A DNA stretch of 64,000 nt, taken from contig CAKVOU010000008.1 of assembly GCA_934796165.1 (NCBI GenBank), positions 30,333-94,332 of the forward strand. The letters run 5' to 3'. The position numbers and the translations under genes are program-made. The notes beneath the pieces were generated by a model. The model worked only from the letters and a program-made list of their open reading frames with translations. It had not been told where the DNA came from and made no database searches. Position 1 is the first letter of the stretch, and each line of letters starts with the position of its first letter. Positions 1-7,027 of the stretch are shown in pieces. Origin of the DNA: an uncultured Eubacteriales bacterium (GTDB taxonomy: Bacteria; Bacillota; Clostridia; Oscillospirales; CAG-272).

Positions 1-477
1 ACGACCGCTGCGGCAGCAGGTGCAATCGGCGTTGTCCGTCGTGACCCGATGGCAATGCGTCCGTTCGTCGGCTACAACATGGGCGACTACTGGCAGCATT
101 GGCTCGACATGGGCAAGATTATTCCCAATCCTCCGAAGATCTTCCACGTCAACTGGTTCCGCACCGACGACGAAGGCAACTTCATCTGGCCCGGATTCGG
201 TGATAACCTCCGCGTGGTTCTGTGGATCCTCGCACGTTGCGAAGGCAAGGTGGACGCTGTCGAAACCGCAATCGGCTATGTTCCGAAGCCTGAAGACATC
301 AACATTGAAGGGCTTGACGGCGTGACGCTCGACACCATCAAGGGACTGCTCTCCATCGACAAGGAATCCTGGAAGGCAGACATCCTCAACATCCTGTCCT
401 TCTACAACCAGGTCGGTGACCATGTGCCGAAGGAAATGTTTGAGGAGCTGGCTGCTCTGTCCGCAAGACTCGGTTAA
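1..477 (+). CDS. pckG: Phosphoenolpyruvate carboxykinase (GTP), C-terminal part
   Basis: This open frame enters from the left edge and ends at TAA 475-477, so the N-terminal part with the nucleotide and metal sites is outside the window. The visible end (FVGYNMGDYWQHWL, PKIFHVNWFRTDDEGNF, WPGFGDNLRV) is the conserved C-terminal block of GTP-dependent PEPCK, in which the FxWPGFGxN segment lines the nucleotide pocket. The enzyme interconverts oxaloacetate plus GTP with PEP plus CO2 in the cytosol. In fermenting anaerobes it often runs in the carboxylating direction, which would supply oxaloacetate to the decarboxylase pump encoded at 26-31 kb (inference). A strong hairpin terminator follows at 542-578. 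Confidence 0.95.
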   Translation, partial: TTAAAAGAIGVVRRDPMAMRPFVGYNMGDYWQHWLDMGKIIPNPPKIFHVNWFRTDDEGNFIWPGFGDNLRVVLWILARCEGKVDAVETAIGYVPKPEDINIEGLDGVTLDTIKGLLSIDKESWKADILNILSFYNQVGDHVPKEMFEELAALSARLG

Positions 478-541
478 TGAAAAATCCGACGGCAGCTGTT
501 CTATGAGCAATGCCGGACGCATTGCATAAACCAAAATAAGA

Positions 542-578
542 AAAATCCGTACCGACGCTTTGCGTCGGTACGGATTTT
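542..578. terminator. Bidirectional intrinsic terminator between pckG and the MATE gene
   Basis: A perfect 17-bp inverted repeat (AAAATCCGTACCGACGC and its complement around a TTT loop) is flanked by A and T runs. It lies 65 bases after pckG and 48 bases after the end of the convergent MATE gene, so it can serve both. Confidence 0.85.
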
Positions 579-625
579 GTATATTCATCAAAGCGAGAAA
601 ATCTTCCACGCTCTGCGAAAAAGCG

Positions 626-2125
626 TCAACTATTCTCGCCCGTCATTTCTTTCGGGAGCATCCTCTCCTCGTGATAGTAACTGTAATCCTCCCTCAGAAT
701 ATTGCGGATGAACGGAACCGCAAGTACAGAATCCGAAGCGATCCACGCACAGGGATCGGCGGCGCACAATGCGAAAAAGGCGATCGCGGGCGCCGCCGCA
801 CTGACTTCGCCGCCCGCAAACAGAGCGGGAAAGATCAGACACACCAGAATTCTTGCCACCAGTTCTGCCGCGCCGGCTCCGAGGACAAATCCGGACTTCC
901 CGATTCCCTGCACGCAGTTCCGGACGACGAAGATACAGCCGACCAGCGGACTGAGGCTGAATACGACATACAGATACGAATTTCCGTAACGGATGGTTTC
1001 CGCCGTGACCTTCTCCGCACTGAGGAACAGGTGCAGATAAGTGTTATTCAGCATGAGAAACAATCCTGCGCCGACCGAAACCGCCAGAATCATCAGCATC
1101 ATCAGAAGCCCCTCCAGCGTTCCGCGACGGATCCGCTTATGCTCGCCGGCACCAAGGTTCTGCGCCGTAAAACTGGTCATTGCGGTACCGAGACCGCTGA
1201 CAGGCGTGATAATCAGGCTGAAGATCTTATTTGCCGCACCGAAGCCGTTCTGCGCGGCGTTCGAAACCATCATACCGCCCTGCATATCGAATTTGACAAC
1301 CACGCTCTGCATGATAATAATCCCGATCGCAAGCACAGAAAACTGAAGTCCCAGCGGAATGCCTTTGGTGATATGCTGAAGCGCGTCCTGTCCGGTAATA
1401 CGGAAATCCTGTCTGTGCAGACGGATTGCGGGGTACTTCATAAACGCATAAAAGAAACACGCGATCGTGCTGATGAGCTGAGCCGCGACCGTTGCGATCG
1501 CCGCACCCGCAACGCCCCAACGGAATACCAGAATGAATGCGAGGTCCAGCCCGATATTGAGGACTGTGGAAAATAAAAGGAACAGAAGCGGCGTGAGCGA
1601 ATCGCCCATACTGCGGAGGAAGGAACAGATGAAGTTATAGAAAAGCTGCGCACCGATTCCGGCGAAGATGATGGCACAGTAAATAAACGCCGCACGATAG
1701 ACCTCACCCTGATCCGGCGTGACGTGAATCCACGCAAGCATCGGATTGAGAAGCGACAGCGACAGCCCCGTCAGAATAACAGTCAGCGCGACGGACAAAA
1801 GAATCTGTGTTGCAAATGATCGACGGACACCCGCGTCATCCTTTGCACCGACCCGACAGGAGGTGATCACGCAGAAGCCTGCACTGACACCGAACGCAAA
1901 TTGCAGAAAAATAAAAATCAGCGAACCGGTATCATTCACCCCGGCGACCTCGCCCGCCGTCAACGTCTGTCCGACAATCATCGCGTCGCTGATGGTGTAC
2001 ACCTGCTGAAGCAGATAGGATAAAATAACCGGCAGCGAAAACCGAAGAATAATCTTCCAGCAATTTCCCTTCGTCAGATCGACCGGGGCAAACAACCCGT
2101 TTTTTTGCCTTGTTGCTCTGATCAT
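626..2125 (-). CDS. MATE family efflux transporter
   Basis: A protein of about 499 residues with twelve predicted hydrophobic segments in two repeated halves, typical of MATE/MOP exporters (drug or cation:Na+/H+ antiporters in the plasma membrane). The N-terminal region (ILRFSLPVILSYLLQQVY, then ISDAMIVGQ) is the usual first-helix signature. I chose the ATG at 2123-2125: the frame stays open to 2317, but a GGGAGG ribosome site lies 10 bases before this ATG, directly abuts the ATG at 2132-2134 (too close to serve it), and the extra upstream residues are polar and unlike MATE proteins. A consensus promoter lies at 2195-2223. Substrate cannot be told from sequence. The gene is monocistronic and divergent from the GH43-like gene. 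Confidence 0.9.
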   Translation of the reverse strand: MIRATRQKNGLFAPVDLTKGNCWKIILRFSLPVILSYLLQQVYTISDAMIVGQTLTAGEVAGVNDTGSLIFIFLQFAFGVSAGFCVITSCRVGAKDDAGVRRSFATQILLSVALTVILTGLSLSLLNPMLAWIHVTPDQGEVYRAAFIYCAIIFAGIGAQLFYNFICSFLRSMGDSLTPLLFLLFSTVLNIGLDLAFILVFRWGVAGAAIATVAAQLISTIACFFYAFMKYPAIRLHRQDFRITGQDALQHITKGIPLGLQFSVLAIGIIIMQSVVVKFDMQGGMMVSNAAQNGFGAANKIFSLIITPVSGLGTAMTSFTAQNLGAGEHKRIRRGTLEGLLMMLMILAVSVGAGLFLMLNNTYLHLFLSAEKVTAETIRYGNSYLYVVFSLSPLVGCIFVVRNCVQGIGKSGFVLGAGAAELVARILVCLIFPALFAGGEVSAAAPAIAFFALCAADPCAWIASDSVLAVPFIRNILREDYSYYHEERMLPKEMTGENS

Positions 2126-2194
2126 CACAGACATCCCTCCCGCGGCAGATTTCGTGGGAATTGACCCAATCCGGCACATTTCCCCGACGTCCGT

Positions 2195-2223
2195 ATTATA
2201 ATCAAATCGAACAGGTTTGTCAA
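2195..2223 (-). promoter_or_regulatory. Sigma-A promoter for the MATE gene
   Basis: Reading the minus strand, TTGACA (2218-2223) and TATAAT (2195-2200) are separated by exactly 17 bases, a perfect consensus match about 70 bases before the chosen MATE start codon. Confidence 0.85.
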
Positions 2224-2320
2224 CCGGATTTTTTGTGACATTTATCCGAATATTGTCAATTGTATAAAAATCGGACTGTTTCTCAAATGCCGTAAACGCA
2301 AGATGACAAATGGTCACAGA

Positions 2321-2349
2321 TTGACAAATTCACGGGATTGGTTTATAAT
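2321..2349 (+). promoter_or_regulatory. Sigma-A promoter for the GH43-like gene
   Basis: TTGACA (2321-2326), a 17-base spacer and TATAAT (2344-2349) form a perfect consensus promoter 32 bases before the ATG at 2382. It sits about 100 bases from the divergent MATE promoter. Confidence 0.85.
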
Positions 2350-2381
2350 GGATGCATATACCAAACAGAAAGGGATTTTAA

Positions 2382-3239
2382 ATGCGTTTAGCCAAGATCA
2401 ACATCCGCGATCCGTTCATCCTGTCCGCGGACGGAATTTACTATCTCTATGGAACCAGACCACAATGGTTTGGTACCTATACCGGCGGTTTTGACGTGTA
2501 TACCTCTGCCGACCTTCAAGAATGGAGTGACCCGATCCAGTGTTTTGATTCCGTAAAGTTCGGCTTGAACCGTCAGGTAAACTGGGCGCCTGAAGTTCAC
2601 AAATACCGTGGAAAATACTACATGTTTGCAACTTTTACACAGGACAATAATCTGCGTGGCGTATATATTCTTGTGTCCGAGTCGCCGATGGGACCTTTCC
2701 TGCCGCATTCCGATGGTGCAGTCACTCCAAAAGACTGGGAATGTCTTGACGGAACGCTATACCTTTCCGACAACGGGGAACCGTATCTCGTGTTCTGCCA
2801 TGAGCACACCCAAGTCGTCGATGGTACAATCTGTTATCTCCGTCTATCGGAAGATCTGACGCACTCTGTCGGAGATCCCGTGTATCTGTTCAGCGGCTCT
2901 TCACCCGATTGGGCAGATAAAAAGCCGGCGGGTAAACATTATATCACGGACGGCCCCTTTCTCTTTTGTACCCAAACCGGAGAACTGCTTCTCATCTGGT
3001 CTACATCAATCCAGGGGCAATATGCCCAGTGCGTCGCGCGTTCCGACAACGGGAAGCTTGACGGACATTTTATTCACCTTCCTCCGCTGATTACAAACGA
3101 CGGCGGTCACGGCATGATCTTTCGCAAAATCGGTACAAATTCGCTTGCCCTGATCTACCACTCTCCCAACCGGCAAGGCGAGGAACACCCGTGCATTCGC
3201 GAACTGACGGACGCGGGTGATTGTTTGGTATTGGACTGA
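2382..3239 (+). CDS. Glycoside hydrolase family 43-like protein
   Basis: A 285-residue single-domain protein without signal peptide, so presumably cytoplasmic. It shows the five-bladed beta-propeller pattern of GH43: the N-terminal general-base motif (NIRDPF, Asp10), the WAPEVHKY blade motif near residue 70, CLDGTLY near 125 with a likely pKa-modulating Asp, and ITDGPF near 188 where many GH43 enzymes have the acid Glu. Family members cleave arabinose- or xylose-containing oligosaccharides. Intracellular members usually trim imported oligosaccharides, but no transporter is adjacent. The gene has its own consensus promoter and an AAAGGG ribosome site. The Asp in place of Glu at the putative acid position makes the exact activity uncertain (see findings). 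Confidence 0.85.
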   Translation: MRLAKINIRDPFILSADGIYYLYGTRPQWFGTYTGGFDVYTSADLQEWSDPIQCFDSVKFGLNRQVNWAPEVHKYRGKYYMFATFTQDNNLRGVYILVSESPMGPFLPHSDGAVTPKDWECLDGTLYLSDNGEPYLVFCHEHTQVVDGTICYLRLSEDLTHSVGDPVYLFSGSSPDWADKKPAGKHYITDGPFLFCTQTGELLLIWSTSIQGQYAQCVARSDNGKLDGHFIHLPPLITNDGGHGMIFRKIGTNSLALIYHSPNRQGEEHPCIRELTDAGDCLVLD

Positions 3240-3350
3240 TAGTAATCACATTTTATCGCGTCGCCCTAATTGGGTGGCGGGTGACTCGAATCGTTTTTTC
3301 CGGAGGCAAAAACAGGTTGAGGAATCACGCAGGTCGCCGGATACACAAAA

Positions 3351-3374
3351 AAGAGAGGTCTTAAAACCTCTCTT
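3351..3374. terminator. Terminator-like hairpin, unit 1 of the tandem element
   Basis: AAGAGAGGT pairs with ACCTCTCTT and is followed by T residues on both strands. It may also end the GH43-like transcript, which stops at 3239. Confidence 0.7.
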
Positions 3375-3503
3375 TTGGAGCCGGTGCGCCGGACCCCGAC
3401 CGGCGACTGCTGGAACATTGCCGCGAAGCGGCAAATTACGAATCGTTTTTGCCGAAGGCAAAAACATGATGAGAAATTACGCAGGTCGCCGGATACACAA
3501 AAA

Positions 3504-3528
3504 AAGAGAGGTCATTCTGACCTCTCTT
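3504..3528. terminator. Terminator-like hairpin, unit 2 of the tandem element
   Basis: AAGAGAGGTC-ATTCT-GACCTCTCTT, near-identical to the hairpin that follows the real tRNA-Thr gene and one repeat period (about 154 bases) away from it. Confidence 0.7.
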
Positions 3529-3656
3529 CTGGAGCTGGTGCGCCGGACCCCGACCGGCGACTGCTGGAACATTGCCGCGAAGCGGCAAATTACGAATCGT
3601 TTTTTTCGAAGGCAAAAACAGGATGAGAAATCACGCAGGTCGCCGGATACACAAAA

Positions 3657-3684
3657 AAAGAGAGGTCATTCTGACCTCTCTTTT
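3657..3684. terminator. Intrinsic terminator of tRNA-Thr
   Basis: AAAAGAGAGGTC-ATTCT-GACCTCTCTTTT is a perfect 12-bp stem ending in T residues on the minus strand, placed directly after the 3' end of tRNA-Thr at 3687. Its copies in the upstream units suggest that a tRNA-plus-terminator block was duplicated. Confidence 0.8.
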
Positions 3685-3686
3685 GG

Positions 3687-3759
3687 AGCTGGTGGCCGGA
3701 CTTGAACCGGCGACCTGCTGATTACGAATCAGCTGCTCTACCAACTGAGCCACACCAGC
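3687..3759 (-). tRNA. tRNA-Thr (anticodon CGT)
   Basis: A 73-base cloverleaf on the minus strand. The acceptor stem is GCTGGTG/CACCAGC, the D arm GCTC/GAGC, the anticodon stem GCTGA/TCAGC with loop TTCGTAA (anticodon CGT, threonine ACG codons), and the T arm GCCGG/CCGGC with loop TTCAAGT. The discriminator is T and CCA is not encoded. The 154-bp tandem units directly downstream carry remnants of this gene. Confidence 0.95.
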
Positions 3760-3879
3760 AAATATTGCTTCATTCGCCGCGGTTTCCCGTCACACGAACG
3801 TGATTATTATACCCGATTCCCTTCTGTTTGTCAATAGTTTTCCGTGAAAATCTTTTCGTTTTTGTTGGAATTTCACAGT

Positions 3880-3912
3880 GGGTCAGCCGAACACTCGGGT
3901 ATCGGCTGACCC
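3880..3912 (-). terminator. Hairpin after yebC, possible terminator
   Basis: GGGTCAGCCGA pairs perfectly with TCGGCTGACCC around an 11-base loop, ten bases after the yebC stop codon. No clear T tract follows on the minus strand, so termination efficiency is doubtful. Confidence 0.5.
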
Positions 3913-3921
3913 GCAAGATAA

Positions 3922-4659
3922 TTATTCCTCGTCGCTGTTTTCCCAGTTGTGGAACACGTCCATAACGTCGTCGTCATCTTCCAGCTTTTCGACGAGCAGA
4001 CCCATGAACTTGCGGTCCTCATCCGCGTCCAGCGTCGTCCAAGTGGAGGGCAACTTGGTCTTCTCGGCGGATGCAATCGTGTATCCCGCTTTTTCCAGGT
4101 CTTCCTTGATTCCGTAGAGGTCGTCCGGCTCGGTGTAAATCGTGAACACGTCGCCGTCGGAAACAAAATCCTCCGCGCCGGCTTCAAGCGCCGCTTCCAT
4201 CAGCTTATCCTCGTCGATATCGCCGTCCTCGTTGGAAATGATGATCTCGCCCTTGTCGGTAAACAGATAGCTGACGCAACCGGTCTGCCCCATGTTGCCG
4301 TGATACTTGGAGAATGCCGCACGAATGTTACCAGCGGTACGGTTGCGGTTATCGGTGGTCGCGTTGATGATAACGGCGACACCGCCGGGTCCGTAGCCCT
4401 CGTACACGATCTCTTCGTAAACCTCTCCGGTCCCTCCGAGCGCCTTCTTGATGGTGCGCTCGATGTTGTCGTTCGGGACATTGTTGTCCTTTGCCTTCTG
4501 AATCAGGTCACGCAGTTTGGAGTTGGAAACGGGATCTCCGCCGCCCTCTTTGACCGCCACGGTGATCTCCTTACCGATCTTGGTAAAGATCTTGCCGCGC
4601 TGTGCGTCGGTTTTTTCTTTTTTGTGCTTGATATTCGCCCATTTGCTATGTCCGGACAT
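3922..4659 (-). CDS. yebC: YebC/PmpR/TACO1 family protein
   Basis: A full-length 245-residue member starting with the diagnostic MSGHSKWANIKHKK and carrying the central GYGPGGVAV segment near residue 107. The family was long annotated as transcriptional regulators; bacterial YebC and mitochondrial TACO1 are now linked to relief of ribosome stalling at proline-rich stretches. It is cytosolic. The acidic C-terminal tail is normal for Bacillota members. The start is supported by AGG about 10 bases upstream. It follows argS by 27 bases on the same strand, so the two are probably cotranscribed, in keeping with a translation role. Confidence 0.95.
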   Translation of the reverse strand: MSGHSKWANIKHKKEKTDAQRGKIFTKIGKEITVAVKEGGGDPVSNSKLRDLIQKAKDNNVPNDNIERTIKKALGGTGEVYEEIVYEGYGPGGVAVIINATTDNRNRTAGNIRAAFSKYHGNMGQTGCVSYLFTDKGEIIISNEDGDIDEDKLMEAALEAGAEDFVSDGDVFTIYTEPDDLYGIKEDLEKAGYTIASAEKTKLPSTWTTLDADEDRKFMGLLVEKLEDDDDVMDVFHNWENSDEE

Positions 4660-4686
4660 ACTCTTTTACCTCACAACTCTCATAAG

Positions 4687-6423
4687 TTAAATTTTTTCAG
4701 TTTTCTTTAAGCAAATCAGCCCGAACGCGTTTCCGAGCACCGTCTTTGCGGCGGCGGTCAGTTTGATCCGGCTGTTGCGGATCTCTTCGTCCTCCGAGGA
4801 GAGGATCGGGCAGTTATGATAGAAACGGTTGAACGCACCCGCGACCTCCAGAATGTATCTGGTAATGACGGACGGCTCATAGGAATCCAATGCGGCGAGC
4901 ACCTTTTCCCCGAATTTTGCCAGCGTTTTGACCAGTGCGCTCTCTTCGGGAGCTGTAATCTTCACGGGCTTGGAATCGTCGTATCCGCCGCTCTTGGAAA
5001 GAAGCGAGCAGGCGCGCGCGTAGGTGTACTGGACGTAGGGGCCCGTGTTTCCGTCGAAGTTCAATGCATCATCCATGACAAAATCAATATCGTTCATGCG
5101 GTTGCTCGACAGGTAGTAGAACACCACGGCACCGACACCGACGGCTTCCGCAACCTCGTCCTTGTTTTCAAGATCCGGCGACTTGGTCTCCATGATCTCC
5201 TTGACCTTTTCAATCGCCGTCGCAAACAGATCCTTGAGCAGGACGACGTTGCCGGTACGCGTTGCGAGCTTTGCGCCGTTGAGACTGACCGTTCCGTAAG
5301 GGACGTGAACCAACTCGTTGTACCAGTCATAGCCCATCAGCTCCACGACCTTGAACCACTGTCTGAAATGCAGGCACTGCTGTGCGCTTGTCACATAGAT
5401 GCACTTGTCGAAATGGTAAGTGTTTTTACGGTATACTGCGGCGGCAATGTCGCGCGTCGGATACAGCGTGGAACCGTCCGCTTTGAGAATCAGGCAGGGC
5501 GGCATATTGTACGCGGAAAGATCCACGATGGACGCGCCCTGGTCGATCTTGAGCAGCCCCTTCTGACGCAGAATCTCCACCTGCGCAGGCATTTTGTCGG
5601 TGTAGAAGCTCTCGCCCTTGTAACTGTCGAATGTGATGCCAAGCTGGCGATAGGTCTTCTGATACTCGACCATGCTGAGGTCTACAAACCATTTCCACAG
5701 CTTGAGATTCTCCTCGTCGCCGGTCTCCAGCTTGTGAAACTCCGCTCTTGCCTCATCGGCAAGCGCTTTGTTTTCCGGAATTCCCTTTTCGGGGTCGCCT
5801 TTGATCTCGTTGTTGATGCGGACATACAACTCCACCAGTTTATCGACGCCGCCGCGCTCAATCTCCTCGCGGTTGCCCCACTTGCGGTAGGCAACGATCA
5901 TCTTGCCGAACTGGGTGCCCCAGTCACCGAGGTAATTGATACCGGTGCAATGGTAACCGGCAAATTCATGAAGCATTTTGAGCGAATGCCCGATAACGGT
6001 CGTGCCGAGGTGCCCGATGTGAAAGGGCTTTGCAACATTCGGGGAGGAGTAGTCCAGCACAACCTCCTTGCCTTCTCCGATGTCGGAGGAACCGTAGCGG
6101 TCACCCTTTTCCAGAATCTCGGGAACAACTGTCCCCGCAAGATATTCGTCGGACAGGTACAGATTGAAATATCCGTTGACCGCCGCGGCTCTCCCGACGC
6201 ATTCACAGGAAAAGTCCTTTGCGAGCGCGTCCGCAATCTGTACGGGAGAACGGTGAAGCGAGCGGCTGAGGCGAAAACAAGGGAGTGCGACATCCCCCAT
6301 TGCGGGATCGGGAGGGTATTCAAGCATCCCGACGATCTCTTTTTCATCAAGTCCGCTGTCCGGAGCGATCTTTTTCAGCGCGTCCAGAATCGACTGCGCG
6401 ATCAATTCGTTGATTTTTTGCAT
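4687..6423 (-). CDS. argS: Arginyl-tRNA synthetase
   Basis: A 578-residue class I synthetase that charges tRNA-Arg with arginine using ATP. Visible are the N-terminal Arg-tRNA synthetase domain (about 1-100), the HIGH signature in PFHIGHLG at about 135-138 preceded by the family-typical SSPNVAKP, and the C-terminal all-alpha anticodon-binding (DALR) domain from about 455 with the VARxxY-like region. As in many ArgS enzymes the KMSKS motif is not canonical. A GAGGA ribosome site lies 8 bases before the ATG and a good promoter lies at 6454-6482. yebC follows in the same unit. Confidence 0.97.
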   Translation of the reverse strand: MQKINELIAQSILDALKKIAPDSGLDEKEIVGMLEYPPDPAMGDVALPCFRLSRSLHRSPVQIADALAKDFSCECVGRAAAVNGYFNLYLSDEYLAGTVVPEILEKGDRYGSSDIGEGKEVVLDYSSPNVAKPFHIGHLGTTVIGHSLKMLHEFAGYHCTGINYLGDWGTQFGKMIVAYRKWGNREEIERGGVDKLVELYVRINNEIKGDPEKGIPENKALADEARAEFHKLETGDEENLKLWKWFVDLSMVEYQKTYRQLGITFDSYKGESFYTDKMPAQVEILRQKGLLKIDQGASIVDLSAYNMPPCLILKADGSTLYPTRDIAAAVYRKNTYHFDKCIYVTSAQQCLHFRQWFKVVELMGYDWYNELVHVPYGTVSLNGAKLATRTGNVVLLKDLFATAIEKVKEIMETKSPDLENKDEVAEAVGVGAVVFYYLSSNRMNDIDFVMDDALNFDGNTGPYVQYTYARACSLLSKSGGYDDSKPVKITAPEESALVKTLAKFGEKVLAALDSYEPSVITRYILEVAGAFNRFYHNCPILSSEDEEIRNSRIKLTAAAKTVLGNAFGLICLKKTEKI

Positions 6424-6453
6424 ATCGTGTCCTCTTTACATAAACTATTGTCC

Positions 6454-6482
6454 ATTATATCGCAAGTATCATCCATTTGCAA
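6454..6482 (-). promoter_or_regulatory. Sigma-A promoter for argS-yebC
   Basis: On the minus strand TTGCAA (6477-6482), a 17-base spacer and TATAAT (6454-6459) end about 30 bases before the argS ATG. The short leader leaves no room for a T-box. Confidence 0.75.
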
Positions 6483-6517
6483 GAGTGAATGTTTATTTTC
6501 CGGCATTTCGCTTGTCG

Positions 6518-7027
6518 TCAGCGACGGATCAGTGCCGCAACAGACGCATCTGTGAAGGCAAGCAATTTGTCCGCCTCAAGCAGTAGTTGTGCTCCGCGGA
6601 CTCCTGCACTGACGGTAACACGGTCGAAATTCCTGACCGACTCGTCAAACCATGTCGGATACGTTTTCTTCATGCCGATCGGCGAGCATCCTCCCCGGAT
6701 ATATCCGGTCAGTCCGAGCAGGTCCTTGACCGGGATCAATTCGATCCTCTTGTTTCCGGTCACCGCCGCGGCAACCTTGAGATCGATCTCCTCGGCAACC
6801 GGAATGCAAAGCACCACGACACCGGTTTTGTCTCCCTTGGCGACCAGCGTTTTGAACATCCGCTTGGGCGGAAAATTCAATTCTTTCGCGATATGGACAC
6901 CGGACAGATCGTCTTCGTCCACCTCGTATTCCAGTTCCTCATACGGAATCTTTGCCGCGTCCAGCATCCGCATGGCGTTGGTACGCAGTTTTTTCTCTTT
7001 TCCTTTCTTGCCGTTCTTGTCCGACAT
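6518..7027 (-). CDS. ybaK: YbaK/EbsC family aminoacyl-tRNA(Pro) deacylase
   Basis: A 169-residue protein of the YbaK/ProX editing family, which hydrolyses mischarged Cys-tRNA(Pro) (and Cys-tRNA(Cys)) in the cytosol. The family pattern is visible as the N-terminal IPYEELEYEVDE, the central KTLVAKGD (catalytic lysine region, about residue 60-66), and GYIRGGCSPIGMKK near 108-121, the GxxPxG loop that supports tRNA hydrolysis. Its ATG overlaps the recN stop by one base (TAATG), indicating translational coupling at the 3' end of the nusB-recN operon. Confidence 0.92.
   Translation of the reverse strand: MSDKNGKKGKEKKLRTNAMRMLDAAKIPYEELEYEVDEDDLSGVHIAKELNFPPKRMFKTLVAKGDKTGVVVLCIPVAEEIDLKVAAAVTGNKRIELIPVKDLLGLTGYIRGGCSPIGMKKTYPTWFDESVRNFDRVTVSAGVRGAQLLLEADKLLAFTDASVAALIRR

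Larger units (their letters stand above)
3264..3684. repeat. Tandem 154-bp nested-hairpin element derived in part from tRNA-Thr
   Basis: The motif GGAGCTGGTG (GGAGCCGGTG in the first copy) recurs at 3377, 3531 and 3685 with an exact 154-base period; the third occurrence is the 3' end of the true tRNA-Thr gene. A more decayed partial unit starts near 3264. Each unit holds a degenerate copy of the tRNA-Thr 3' half (T-arm and ATTACGAATC anticodon-arm bases), a GCCGC-GAA-GCGGC hairpin (3420-3432), a GTTTTTGCC-GAA-GGCAAAAAC hairpin (3445-3465), an inverted copy of the T-arm flank (GCAGGTCGCCGG, 3481-3492, complementary to 3400-3410), and a terminator-like hairpin. No protein is credible here: the 162-residue frame is itself translated repeat. 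This fills the stretch between the GH43-like gene and tRNA-Thr. Confidence 0.85.

Noticed and set aside
3264..3684. CRISPR array
   Set aside because: The units are 154 bases with no variable spacers of uniform length and contain terminators and tRNA remnants.
3217..3705. 162-codon open frame made of repeated peptide segments
   Set aside because: It is translation of the 154-bp tandem element across terminator and tRNA-like segments, without a ribosome site.
6424..6517. T-box leader for argS
   Set aside because: The promoter lies only 30 bases before the start codon, leaving no room for a specifier loop and antiterminator.
4816..6555. 579-codon open frame on the plus strand
   Set aside because: Antisense to argS with no family features.
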